Program-made: the position numbers and the translations under genes
Source: Amycolatopsis sp. WQ 127309
GTDB lineage: Bacteria; Actinomycetota; Actinomycetes; Mycobacteriales; Pseudonocardiaceae
Direction of reading: 5' to 3'
Length of the DNA: 64,000 nucleotides
Assembly (NCBI RefSeq): GCF_023023025.1
Contig: NZ_CP095481.1
Coordinates: 9,003,001-9,067,000, forward strand
Shown: positions 26,104 through 34,166 of the stretch, piece by piece
Layout of the letters: every line of letters starts with the position of its first letter
Position numbering within the stretch: the stretch's first letter is position 1
Notes under the pieces: generated by a model
Databases searched by the model: none
Seen by the model: only the letters and a program-made list of their open reading frames with translations
What the model was told of the DNA's origin: nothing

Positions 26104-27365
26104 CACCGCACCAGGACCTGGTCGATCCCGCCGACGATCAGGCCCTGCCGGGCGCGCAGGTCCGCGGCGTGCCCGACGAGTTCCAGCGTGGGCAGCCGCC
26201 GCAGCAGCACTTCGAGGACGGTCTGCAGCTCGACGCGCGCGAGCTGCTGGCCGACGCACGAGTGCGGGCCGACGCCGAAGGCCAGGTGCGGGTTGGGCCG
26301 GCGGGCGAGGTCCATGTCGCCGGCGCCGTCGAACGCGTCGGTGTCGCGGTTGCCCGAGGCCATGCTGCACACCACGGTCGTGCCGCGCGGCAGGGTGGCG
26401 CCGCCGACCACGGTCTCTTCCGAGACGTAGCGCGGCATCCCGAACCCGGGGTTGGCGTCGAACCGCAGCGCCTCCTCGACAGCCGAGGGCACCAGCGCCG
26501 GGTCGGCCAGCAGCCGCTCCCAGCGGTGCTCGCGGTCCGCCAGCAGCATCGCGACCATCTTGCCGATCATGTTGGCGGTGGTCTCGTGCCCGGCGATGAG
26601 CAGGCCCTGCCCGGTCATGACGAGCTCGGTCGCGGTCATGTCGGCGGCGAGAGCGCTCAGCAGGTCGTCACCGGGCGCGGATCGCTTGGCGGCGACCAGC
26701 TCCGTCATGTACTGGTAGAACTCCCGGCCCGACCGGTCGATCTCGTCCTGGCCGAACCGGGTCATGTTGAGCATCGTGTCCGACCAGTGCGCGAACCGGC
26801 CGCGGTCGTCCCGCGGCACCCCGAGCAGGTCGCAGATCACGAACACGGGCAGCGGAAACCCCAGCGCGGGCCCGATGCTGGCGGGCGCGCCGGCCTCGAC
26901 CATGTCGGTGATCAGCTGCTCGGCGAGTTCCGTCATGCCCGGCCGCAGTGCCTGCACCCGCTTGACGGTGAACGCTTTCCCGACCAGCCGCCGCCAGCGC
27001 CGGTGCCCGGGACCGCCGAGCATCGACGCCTCCGGCTCGTCCGCGGCCGGCTCGCCGCCGGTCGACGCCGAAGGCCGGCTGAACACCCCGCCGTCGTCGC
27101 TGTCGGAGACGCGGGACGCGTCGTCGGCGTCGAGCTGGCGGCTGAACCGGGGGTCCGACAGCATCGCCCGGACGTCGTCGTAGCGGGTCAGCAGCAGCGC
27201 TTCGTCGCCGCTGGCCAGTTCGATGCGCGCCACCGGGCACCGCGCCCGCAGCTGTGCCCACTCCGGCGGTGGCTCCAGCGCGGTGGGGTTGGGGAACGGG
27301 TAGGGCGGCAGTCCCTCCAGGACCGCGGCCGGGTCGTTGCCTGCGTGCGCTCGATCGTCGGGCAT
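26100..27365 (-). CDS. Cytochrome P450
   Basis: 421 residues. Class I-type bacterial P450: I-helix LLIAGHETTANMIG (acid/alcohol pair), EEALR (ExxR), and the haem loop FGVGPHSCVGQQLARVEL with the cysteine ligand. Needs ferredoxin and reductase from elsewhere; none is adjacent. It monooxygenates an unknown small molecule. ATG 27365 has no Shine-Dalgarno, but a -10 TAGGCT ends 6 nt upstream, consistent with a leaderless mRNA. It is divergent from an SDR and coupled to a TetR gene. Confidence 0.93.
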   Translation of the reverse strand: MPDDRAHAGNDPAAVLEGLPPYPFPNPTALEPPPEWAQLRARCPVARIELASGDEALLLTRYDDVRAMLSDPRFSRQLDADDASRVSDSDDGGVFSRPSASTGGEPAADEPEASMLGGPGHRRWRRLVGKAFTVKRVQALRPGMTELAEQLITDMVEAGAPASIGPALGFPLPVFVICDLLGVPRDDRGRFAHWSDTMLNMTRFGQDEIDRSGREFYQYMTELVAAKRSAPGDDLLSALAADMTATELVMTGQGLLIAGHETTANMIGKMVAMLLADREHRWERLLADPALVPSAVEEALRFDANPGFGMPRYVSEETVVGGATLPRGTTVVCSMASGNRDTDAFDGAGDMDLARRPNPHLAFGVGPHSCVGQQLARVELQTVLEVLLRRLPTLELVGHAADLRARQGLIVGGIDQVLVRW

Positions 27366-27371
27366 GTCGGC

Positions 27372-27400
27372 AGCCTAGGTAAGGCGGTTGACTCAATCAA
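27372..27400 (-). promoter_or_regulatory. P450 promoter (leaderless)
   Basis: Minus strand: -35 TTGATT (27400-27395), 17-nt spacer, -10 TAGGCT (27377-27372), then six bases to the ATG at 27365. Its -35 overlaps the palindrome at 27399-27412. Confidence 0.6.
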
Positions 27401-27417
27401 GACGGCTGTCTTAATCT
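27388..27417 (+). promoter_or_regulatory. SDR promoter
   Basis: -35 TTGACT (27388-27393), 18-nt spacer, -10 TAATCT (27412-27417). Transcription would begin about 25 nt before the ATG at 27449. The palindrome sits between the two boxes. Confidence 0.6.
27399..27412. promoter_or_regulatory. Probable TetR operator AAGAC-GGCT-GTCTT
   Basis: Perfect 5-bp arms around GGCT, placed inside the SDR promoter and over the P450 -35. Position and symmetry fit repression of both genes by the TetR protein encoded downstream of the P450. Confidence 0.6.
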
Positions 27418-27448
27418 CGGTCGGCCGGCGCCTCGGATCGGAGGGCTC

Positions 27449-28219
27449 ATGCGTGGACTGCCCGGCAAGAGCATCGTCATCGCCGGTGGTGCCGGCGGGA
27501 TCGGCGCGGCCACGGCCGTCCGGCTCGCCGAGGAAGGCGCCCGCGTCGTCGTCGGAGACATCAACGTCGACGGCGCGCGAACCACCGTCGAGTCGATCAC
27601 GGCGTCGGGTGGCGACGCCGTCGCGGTCGAGTTCGACCTCGCCGACGAGGCGTCGATCGAGCGGCTGCTCCGGAGCGCCCTCGACCGGACCGGCCGCCTC
27701 GACGGCGTCTTCAACGTCGGCGCCGACCTCACCCCCGCCACGCTGGGCAACGACGTCGCGCTCGACGGCATGGACGCGGCGATCTGGCGCCGCACGTTCG
27801 AAGTGAACCTGATCGGCTTCGCCCACAGTTGCCGGCTGGCCATCCCGCACCTGCTCGCCGCGGGCGGCGGCGCGATCGTCAACACCTCGTCCGCCGCGGC
27901 CTTCGTCGGCGAGGCCGTGCGTCCGGCCTACGCGGCGTCCAAAGCGGGTGTGAACGCGCTGACCCGCCACGTCGCGTCCCGGTGGGGCAAGGAAGGGATC
28001 CGCTGCAACGGCGTGTCGCCCGGGATGGTGCTTTCCGAGACGGCGCTGGCCACGATGAGCGAAGAATTCCGGGCGGCCGGGCTCGCCGGCAACCGCAGCA
28101 CCCGCCTCGGCCGGCCCGCCGATCTCGCCGCGGCCGCGGCGTTCCTCCTCAGCGACGACGCCGAATGGGTCAACGGGCAGACCTGGTCCATCGACGGCGG
28201 CGGCAGCCTGCACGACTGA
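27449..28219 (+). CDS. SDR-family oxidoreductase
   Basis: 256 residues, classical SDR. NAD(P) motif VIAGGAGGIGAATAVRL, VVGDIN (Asp suggesting NAD+), catalytic NTSSAAAF serine, YAASKAGVN Tyr/Lys, and a C-terminal INGQ-like VNGQTWSIDGG end. Divergent from the P450 and sharing its operator region, so likely the two act on the same substrate: hydroxylation then oxidation. Confidence 0.9.
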   Translation: MRGLPGKSIVIAGGAGGIGAATAVRLAEEGARVVVGDINVDGARTTVESITASGGDAVAVEFDLADEASIERLLRSALDRTGRLDGVFNVGADLTPATLGNDVALDGMDAAIWRRTFEVNLIGFAHSCRLAIPHLLAAGGGAIVNTSSAAAFVGEAVRPAYAASKAGVNALTRHVASRWGKEGIRCNGVSPGMVLSETALATMSEEFRAAGLAGNRSTRLGRPADLAAAAAFLLSDDAEWVNGQTWSIDGGGSLHD

Positions 28220-28395
28220 ACCCGCTGCTTGACGCACGAGCCGGAACAGCGGGGCCGCCTCGGCACCGTAGTGGACAAGTTCGTCGCTGCCCGGCCTGAG
28301 GCCGCGGTCCCCGACGTCTACCTCGATCCCCCGCGGCACATGAAGTAGCCCGGGCCGAGCGGGCCCGCGCCAAGGCCGCCGGGAATCATCTCCTC

Positions 28396-29571
28396 ATGCC
28401 GACCTCATCACCTCGGGCGCGAGTCCAGCGGACCGAACGCTGGTTCCTCGAGCGCGGGACCCCGACGATGATCGCCGGGTACGGCTTCACCGAGCACGTC
28501 CTGCCCCGGATGCTGCCCGCGCTGGTATTCGTCACGCTCGCGAGCCTCGCCTGGCTCGTCCCGCTCAAGACCGCCGGCTCCGGCCGCTGGATTCTGCTCG
28601 GCGTCGTCGTCGCCGTGACCCTCGCGGCCTGGGTGACGATCTCGCGGTTCGTCCGGCACCTCCCCCGCTTCTCCCGCGCCGCGACCACCGCCATCCTGAT
28701 CACCTACGCCGCGATGCCGGTCGCTGTCCCACTGCTGCAGCTCGCCTTCGACGGCGCCATCACCCTCCCGGGCGCCCGCGCGCTGGGCGTCCTCGCGTTC
28801 CTCGTGTTCTTCGCCGCCGTCTTCGCGGCCACCTACCTCGCCACCACCTACGGCTTCGGCACCCTCGTGCGCCAAGGCGTCAAGCAGGCGGTCACCGACC
28901 TCCGCAACAGCGTGCAGGTCCTCGGCCGGGCCCTGCCGGTCCTGCTCTTCGTCACCCTGTTCCTCTTCTTCACCGGCGAGCTGTGGCAGCTGATGAACCA
29001 GCTCGCCTGGTGGCGCCTCGCCCTCGTCGTCGCCCTCTTCGGCGCGGTCACCGTCCTCGCCGCGGCCGCCCGCCTCCGCGAGGAGATCGGCCGGGTCGAA
29101 CAGGACTTCAGCCCGCCCATGCTGACCGCCGCCTGCGCCGGCACCCCGCTCGCCGCCGTCACCATCGACGGCCCCATCCGCGCGGTCAGCCTCAACGGAC
29201 GTCAGAAACGCAACCTGCTGCTGATGCTCGCGACCCGCCAGCTCGTCCAGGCCGCGGTCATCGGCCTCGCCTCGTTCGCCTTCTTCGTGCTGCTCGGCGT
29301 GATCATCGTGACCCCCGCCACGGCCGAACAGTGGATCGGCGCGGCGCCGGCCATCTCGCCGCTGCTGCCCGGCGTCCCGGTCGCGCTGCTGCGCAACGCC
29401 ACCCTGCTCGCCGGATTCGGCAGCATGTACTTCGCGGTCACCTCGATGAGCGACACCGAGCACCGCAAACAGTTCTTCGCCCCGATCATCGACGAGATCG
29501 AACGCACCCTCGCCGTGCGCGCCGTCTACCTCACCCTCCACACGAACACCGCGACGTCCACCCAGTCCTGA
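28396..29571 (+). CDS. Integral membrane protein, function unknown
   Basis: 391 residues with about eight hydrophobic segments (for example LPALVFVTLASLAWLVPL, FLVFFAAVFAATYLATTYGF, ALPVLLFVTLFLFFTGELW). A cytosolic stretch LREEIGRVEQDF lies mid-protein and QKRNLLLMLATRQLVQAA follows. I do not recognise the family. ATG 28396 has no strong ribosome site. It lies about 180 nt after the SDR; a short coding-looking tail (VDKFVAARPEAAVPDVYLD) just upstream ends in a stop and may be a relic. Confidence 0.7.
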   Translation: MPTSSPRARVQRTERWFLERGTPTMIAGYGFTEHVLPRMLPALVFVTLASLAWLVPLKTAGSGRWILLGVVVAVTLAAWVTISRFVRHLPRFSRAATTAILITYAAMPVAVPLLQLAFDGAITLPGARALGVLAFLVFFAAVFAATYLATTYGFGTLVRQGVKQAVTDLRNSVQVLGRALPVLLFVTLFLFFTGELWQLMNQLAWWRLALVVALFGAVTVLAAAARLREEIGRVEQDFSPPMLTAACAGTPLAAVTIDGPIRAVSLNGRQKRNLLLMLATRQLVQAAVIGLASFAFFVLLGVIIVTPATAEQWIGAAPAISPLLPGVPVALLRNATLLAGFGSMYFAVTSMSDTEHRKQFFAPIIDEIERTLAVRAVYLTLHTNTATSTQS

Positions 29572-29592
29572 CAACGCTGTTTCCCTCCGGTT

Positions 29593-29988
29593 TCAGACCT
29601 CCTCCGGCAGCTGGGGCACCGCGGCCGGCAGGGCGCGGGTGTAGGGGTGGCTCGGCGCGGCGAGGACGCCGTCCTTGAGCACCAGCAGCCGGTCGCACAG
29701 CTGCTGCACCACGCCGATGTCGTGCGAGACGAGCACCAGCGACAGCCCGAACGCCGTGGTCAGGCCGGCGATCTCCTCGACGCGTGCGTCGTGGTCGCCC
29801 GGCACGCGCAGGCATTCGAGGGGTTCGGCGACGATGTCGCGGACCACGGTCCGCGGGTTCAGCGAGCTGTAGGGGTCCTGGAGCACGACCTGGACGTCGC
29901 GCCGGAGCCAGGTGAGGTCGCGGCCGGTGACCGGCCTCCCTCCATAGTGGACGGTTCCGGCGTCCGGGCGCTCGGAAGTACGCGTCAG
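29593..29988 (-). pseudogene. Fragment of oligopeptide-type ABC transporter ATPase
   Basis: The frame reads DVQVVLQDPYSSLNPRTVV (Q-loop region of Opp/Dpp ATPases), then jumps to AFGLSLVLVSHDIGVVQQLC and the HPYTRALPAAVP signature of the family's C-terminus. Walker A, the LSGGQ signature and Walker B are missing: the 5' part is gone and an internal deletion removed the middle. Non-functional. Upstream of it, 29985-30085 holds another short coding-like tail (LPDWIRANAVAITARREG) that I cannot place. Confidence 0.7.
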
Positions 29989-30085
29989 CCTTCGCGGCGC
30001 GCCGTGATCGCCACCGCGTTGGCGCGAATCCAGTCCGGCAACGGGTTCAACGCCGCGCAGGACGGCGATCCGCGGAGATCCGCGA

Positions 30086-30757
30086 TCAGGTCCTGGCGAG
30101 AAGCCGGTCGAGCACCCGGTCGAGACCGAAGACGAACAGCTCGTCGTCCGGCCACCCGGCATCGACGAACCCCGACGTGCTGAGGGTCGGATAGCGCTCG
30201 GCGGAATCGAGGATGTACGCGCGGACCTTGGCGATCGCGGCCGGGTCGTCCAGCCGGCGCCAGGTGGCGTCCGCCAGTGACGCGCCGAGCACGAAGCCGG
30301 CAAGTGTGCGGGTCGCGGCCGCGAGTTCCAGCCCGGTCAGCCCGGCCTGGACGAGCTTCGCCTGGATGAACTCGGTACGCGCCAGCACGTTGGGCCCGAG
30401 CAGCGGGCGGCCGAGCAGAGCGGGCGACCACGGATGGGCGAGCATCGCGGCGCGCCAGCCGACGAGCAGCGTCCGGAGCCCGGCCCGGGGCTCCGAGCCG
30501 GGCGGGGGTACCGGTACTTCGCCGACGACGTGGTCGAGCGCGAGGTCGAGCAGGTCTTCCTTGGTCGCGACGTGCCAGTAGAGCGCGGTGGAAGTCACCT
30601 CGAGCCGTTCGGCGAGCTTGCGCATCGTCAGCCGTTCCGCTCCCACCGCGTCGAGTTCGGCGATCGCCGCAGTAACGATCCGCTCCAGGGTGAGCGGCGT
30701 GTTCCGCCTCGGCGGTCGCGGCGGCTCATCCCGCAGCCAGAGGACGTCGTCGGTCAT
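30086..30757 (-). CDS. TetR-family regulator of MFS efflux operon
   Basis: 223 residues. HTH RIVTAAIAELDAVGAERLTMRKLAERLEVTSTALYWHVATKEDL is the TetR(A)-type domain, including the STALYWHV recognition helix. The C-terminal domain resembles TetR_C (LVGWRAAMLAHPWSPALLGR). Divergent from the MFS transporter; the AT-rich interval between them contains inverted repeats that it should bind. Probably releases DNA on binding the exported drug. Confidence 0.88.
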   Translation of the reverse strand: MTDDVLWLRDEPPRPPRRNTPLTLERIVTAAIAELDAVGAERLTMRKLAERLEVTSTALYWHVATKEDLLDLALDHVVGEVPVPPPGSEPRAGLRTLLVGWRAAMLAHPWSPALLGRPLLGPNVLARTEFIQAKLVQAGLTGLELAAATRTLAGFVLGASLADATWRRLDDPAAIAKVRAYILDSAERYPTLSTSGFVDAGWPDDELFVFGLDRVLDRLLART

Positions 30758-30781
30758 GGCCGATCACCTTACCCGTCAACA

Positions 30782-30825
30782 CTTGACTTATCGTCGGTAA
30801 GTTAATATAACATCGGTAAGTCAAG
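30782..30825. promoter_or_regulatory. Operator region with inverted repeats (TetR/MFS)
   Basis: CTTGACTTA (30782-30790) and TAAGTCAAG (30817-30825) are perfect 9-bp inverted arms. An inner near-palindrome CTTATCG-T-CGGTAAG occupies 30787-30801. This sequence overlaps the MFS promoter, the expected place for TetR repression. Confidence 0.6.
30783..30811 (+). promoter_or_regulatory. MFS operon promoter
   Basis: -35 TTGACT (30783-30788), 17-nt spacer, -10 TATAAC (30806-30811). Close to the housekeeping sigma consensus and embedded in the inverted repeats. Confidence 0.6.
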
Positions 30826-30849
30826 CCCGTGAGCGATCGAAGGTCATCC

Positions 30850-32313
30850 ATGAAATCCGAAGCCGTCCCGAACCGGTGGCTCGCGCTCGTCGTCTTGAGC
30901 CTGGCGCAGCTGACGGTCATCCTGGACTCCACCATCGTCAACATCGCCCTGCCCACCGCCCAGCACGACCTGGGGTTCTCCGATGACAACCGGCAATGGG
31001 TCGTCACCGGCTACGCCCTCGCCTTCGGCAGCCTCCTGCTCCTCGGCGGCCGCCTCGGCGACCTCTACGGCCGCAAACGGCTGTTCGTCATCGGGATGCT
31101 CGGCTTCGCGGCCGCCTCCGCCCTCGGCGGCGCCGCGGACGGGTTCACCCTCCTGCTGATCGCCCGCATCGCCCAAGGCGCCTTCGCCGCGATCCTCGCC
31201 CCCGCCGCACTGGCCATGGTCTCGGTGACCTTCGCCGGCAACGCCGGCGAACGCGGCCGCGCCTTCGGTGTCTTCGGCGCCATCTCCGGCGCCGGCGGCG
31301 CCCTCGGCCTGCTCCTGGGCGGTGTGCTCACCCAGAACCTGTCCTGGCGCTGGTGCCTCTACGTCAACGTCGTCATCGCCGCGATCGCGATCGCCGGTGC
31401 GTTGGTGTTCCTCGTCGACCGCGCCCGGCCGGAACGGACCCGGCTCGATCTCGCGGGCACCGTCCTGGCTCTGCTCGGGCTGTTCGGCATCGTCCACGGC
31501 CTCGGCAACGCCGCCACCCGCGGCTGGACCAACCCGTGGACGCTCGGCCCGGCTGTGTTCGGCGTACTCCTCGTCGTCGCGTTCGTCGTGGTCGAACGCC
31601 GGGTCCGGGACCCCCTGCTGCCGCTGTCGGTGGTCTTGGACCGCGACCGCGGCGCGTCCTACCTCACGATCGGCATCTCCGGCACCGGCGGCTTCGCCGT
31701 GTTCCTCTTCGTCACCTACTACCTGGCCGACACCCTGAAGTTCACCCCGGTGCAGAGCGGCCTGGCGTTCCTGCCCATGGTCGTCCTGGTGATGGCCGGC
31801 GCGGTGTTCTCCGGCGCGGTGCTGCTCCCCCGCGTCGGCCCCCGCCCGATCGTGCCGCTCGGCAGCCTCCTCGCCGCGGTGGGCATGGTCCTGCTCACCG
31901 GCATCGACGCCGGCTCGACCTACACCGGGGGCGTACTGCCGGGCCTGCTCGTCATCGGTCTCGGCCTCGGCATGGTCTTCGGCCCGGGCCAGAACGCCGC
32001 CACCAGCGGCGTCCGGGCCCACGAAACCGGCGTGGCGTCCGCGATGGCCAACATCACCCAGCAGGTCGGCGGCTCGATCGGGCTGGCCGTGTTCAGCTCC
32101 CTCGGCGCGACCGCCACCACGAGCTACCTCACCACCCACGCCGCGACCGCGAGCGACCCCGCCGCGATCGCGCAGGCGACGTTCGCCGGCTACCACTTCG
32201 TGTTCTGGATCGCCGCCGCGTTGTTCCTCGCCGGTGCGCTGCTCTCGGCCGGGCTCTTCCGCAGCGGTCCGCTGGCCGTCGACCCCGACGCCGAACCCGC
32301 CCTCGCCCACTGA
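30850..32313 (+). CDS. DHA2-type MFS drug efflux transporter
   Basis: 487 residues, 14 predicted helices. Motif A GGRLGDLYGRKR after helix 2, N-terminal LDSTIVNIALPTAQHDL (DHA2 family motif D1) and SWRWCLYVNV before helix 6. Proton-driven export of hydrophobic cations or antibiotics across the plasma membrane. ATG 30850 follows GAAGG at 30839-30843; GTG 30829 is an alternative. Followed by a PPOX-type enzyme and an NADP oxidoreductase 15-18 nt apart, so probably one operon under the divergent TetR. Confidence 0.9.
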   Translation: MKSEAVPNRWLALVVLSLAQLTVILDSTIVNIALPTAQHDLGFSDDNRQWVVTGYALAFGSLLLLGGRLGDLYGRKRLFVIGMLGFAAASALGGAADGFTLLLIARIAQGAFAAILAPAALAMVSVTFAGNAGERGRAFGVFGAISGAGGALGLLLGGVLTQNLSWRWCLYVNVVIAAIAIAGALVFLVDRARPERTRLDLAGTVLALLGLFGIVHGLGNAATRGWTNPWTLGPAVFGVLLVVAFVVVERRVRDPLLPLSVVLDRDRGASYLTIGISGTGGFAVFLFVTYYLADTLKFTPVQSGLAFLPMVVLVMAGAVFSGAVLLPRVGPRPIVPLGSLLAAVGMVLLTGIDAGSTYTGGVLPGLLVIGLGLGMVFGPGQNAATSGVRAHETGVASAMANITQQVGGSIGLAVFSSLGATATTSYLTTHAATASDPAAIAQATFAGYHFVFWIAAALFLAGALLSAGLFRSGPLAVDPDAEPALAH

Positions 32314-32330
32314 CAGATCCGAGGAGACAC

Positions 32331-32738
32331 GTGTTCACGGAAAAGGAAGTCCAGTACCTGGCCGACCAGCCGCTGTGCCGGGTGGCCACCGCCCAGCCCG
32401 ACGGCACCCTCCAGGTCAGCCCGGTCGGTTTCACCTACAACCCCGACACGCAGACGATCGACCTGATGGGGCTCAACCTCCGCAAGAGCCGCCGGTTCCG
32501 CAACGTCGCCGACAACGGCCGCATCGCGCTGGTGATCGACGACGTCCCCAGCACCAACCCGTGGCGAGTCCGGTCCCTGGAGATCCGCGGTCACGCCGAG
32601 GCGCTCACCGACGTCGAAACGCCCGGCCACCACGACGACGCGATGATCCGCGTCCACCCCCAACGCGTCATCGCCATCGGCGTCGAGGACTGGGACGTCG
32701 ACTACACCCAGCAGACCCCCCACAGCCGCAACGTCTGA
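32331..32738 (+). CDS. PPOX-class F420/FMN-dependent enzyme
   Basis: 135 residues, split-barrel fold: FTEKEVQYLADQPLCRVAT, DGTLQVSPVGFTYNPDT, IDLMGLNLRKSRRFRNVADN and IALVIDDV. This is the PPOX-class F420-dependent oxidoreductase pattern (LxxxKxRN-like cofactor contacts). Likely reduces a small molecule or binds F420/FMN. GTG 32331 follows GAGGAG. In the MFS operon it may help detoxify the exported compound. Confidence 0.82.
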   Translation: MFTEKEVQYLADQPLCRVATAQPDGTLQVSPVGFTYNPDTQTIDLMGLNLRKSRRFRNVADNGRIALVIDDVPSTNPWRVRSLEIRGHAEALTDVETPGHHDDAMIRVHPQRVIAIGVEDWDVDYTQQTPHSRNV

Positions 32739-32753
32739 CAGGAGACGATCACC

Positions 32754-33668
32754 ATGAAAGCAGTGCAGTTCCAGCAGTACGGCGGCCCCGAGGTCCTGCA
32801 GATCGTGGACCTGCCCGACCCCCACCCGGGCCCGGGCCAAGTCCGGATCAGGGTCCACGCGGCCGGGATCAGCGCCAGCGACACCAAGATCCGCCGCGGC
32901 GAACTCAGCTTCGGCGCCACGCTCCCCCAGACCACCGGCGCCGACGTCGCGGGTGTCGTCGACGAGATCGGCGACGGCGTCACCGACGTCGCCGTCGGCG
33001 ACCGGGTCTTCGGCATCTCCGACGACCAAGCGGCCGCCGCCGAGTTCGCCTTGCTGAGCTTCCGCGCTGTCATCCCGCCGTCGCTCGGGTTCGTCGACGC
33101 GGCCGGCATCCCGGTCGCCCTCGAAACCGCCACCCGCGGCCTCGACCAGCTCCACGTCACCGCCGGAACCACCCTGTTCGTCAACGGCGCCTCCGGCGGG
33201 ATCGGTACCGCGACCGTCCAGCTCGCCCTCGCCCGCGGCGCCCGGGTGATCGGCGCCGCCGGTGCCCGCAACAGCGGCTTCCTGAGCATGCTGGGCGCCG
33301 AACCGGTGACCTACGGCGACGGCATGACCGACCGCGTCCGCGCGCTGGCCCCTGACGGCGTCGACGTCGCCCTGGACGTGGCCGGCAACGGTGTGCTCCC
33401 CGAGCTCATCACTCTCGCCGGCGGCGACGCGAAGAACGTGATCACCCTCGCCGACTTCGCCGGCGCCGATCAGCACGGCGTCCACTTCAGCAACGGATTC
33501 GCCGACGGCAACGCCTTCCACGCCCTCGCCACCATCGGCGAGCTGATCGAAGCCGGCCAGTTCTGGCTGCCGGTCGAGCGGACCTTCCCCCTGGCCGACA
33601 TCGCCGAAGCCCACCGAGCAAGCGAAACGGGCCACGTCCGCGGCCGGCTGGTCCTCATCGTCAGCTGA
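32754..33668 (+). CDS. NADP-dependent quinone-oxidoreductase-like protein (MDR)
   Basis: 304 residues, medium-chain dehydrogenase without zinc ligands. N-terminal MKAVQFQQYGGPEVLQIVDLP, GroES-like domain, and NADPH motif LFVNGASGGIGTATVQLALARGA. C-terminal HVRGRLVLIVS is standard for this group. Reduces quinones or enones with NADPH. Last gene of the MFS operon, 15 nt after the PPOX gene. Confidence 0.88.
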   Translation: MKAVQFQQYGGPEVLQIVDLPDPHPGPGQVRIRVHAAGISASDTKIRRGELSFGATLPQTTGADVAGVVDEIGDGVTDVAVGDRVFGISDDQAAAAEFALLSFRAVIPPSLGFVDAAGIPVALETATRGLDQLHVTAGTTLFVNGASGGIGTATVQLALARGARVIGAAGARNSGFLSMLGAEPVTYGDGMTDRVRALAPDGVDVALDVAGNGVLPELITLAGGDAKNVITLADFAGADQHGVHFSNGFADGNAFHALATIGELIEAGQFWLPVERTFPLADIAEAHRASETGHVRGRLVLIVS

Positions 33669-33725
33669 AGGAAGAACCGACTCACTCCTGGGCGCCCGTC
33701 CTTGCCGCGTTCAGCGGATCCCGGC

Positions 33726-33755
33726 TTGACAAAGCCCGGCCCAAGCCTCCATGGT
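33726..33755 (+). promoter_or_regulatory. Promoter candidate for GntR-ABC operon
   Basis: -35 TTGACA (33726-33731), 18-nt spacer, -10-like CATGGT (33750-33755). Just downstream, TTAGCT-ACATG-AGTAA (33755-33770) is an imperfect inverted repeat where an autoregulating YtrA-type GntR protein could bind. Confidence 0.45.
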
Positions 33756-33794
33756 TAGCTACATGAGTAATGAACCGACGAACCGTCGTGTGCG

Positions 33795-34166
33795 GTGGTC
33801 GGCGTGAAGGACGACGGACGGCCGCTGTTCCTGCAGATCGCCGAGCGGATCGAGAACTCGATCGTCGACGGCAGCCTGCCCGCGGACACGCAGGTGCCCT
33901 CCACCAACGAGCTCGCGGCCTTCCACCGGATCAACCCGGCGACCGCGGGCAAAGGCGTCAACCAGCTCGTCGCCGACGGGATCCTCTACAAGAGACGAGG
34001 CATCGGCATGTTCGTCGCGCCGGACGCCCGCGCGCAGCTGCTGGAGCGGCGCCGCCGGGACTTCACGCGGCAGTTCCTCGCCCCGCTGATGGCGGAGGCG
34101 GGCAAGCTCGGCATGGACGCCGAGGAGATCAAGAAGCTGATCGACGTCTGGGAGCCGCAGCGATGA
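33795..34166 (+). CDS. YtrA-subfamily GntR regulator
   Basis: 123 residues. Winged HTH at the N-terminus: LFLQIAERIENSIVDGSLPADTQVPSTNELAAFHRINPATAGKGVNQL, then DGILYKRRGIGMFV. The effector domain is short and helical, typical of the YtrA group that controls a neighbouring ABC transporter. GTG 33795 (or 33804). Its stop overlaps the ATPase start (ATGA). Confidence 0.88.
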   Translation: MVGVKDDGRPLFLQIAERIENSIVDGSLPADTQVPSTNELAAFHRINPATAGKGVNQLVADGILYKRRGIGMFVAPDARAQLLERRRRDFTRQFLAPLMAEAGKLGMDAEEIKKLIDVWEPQR

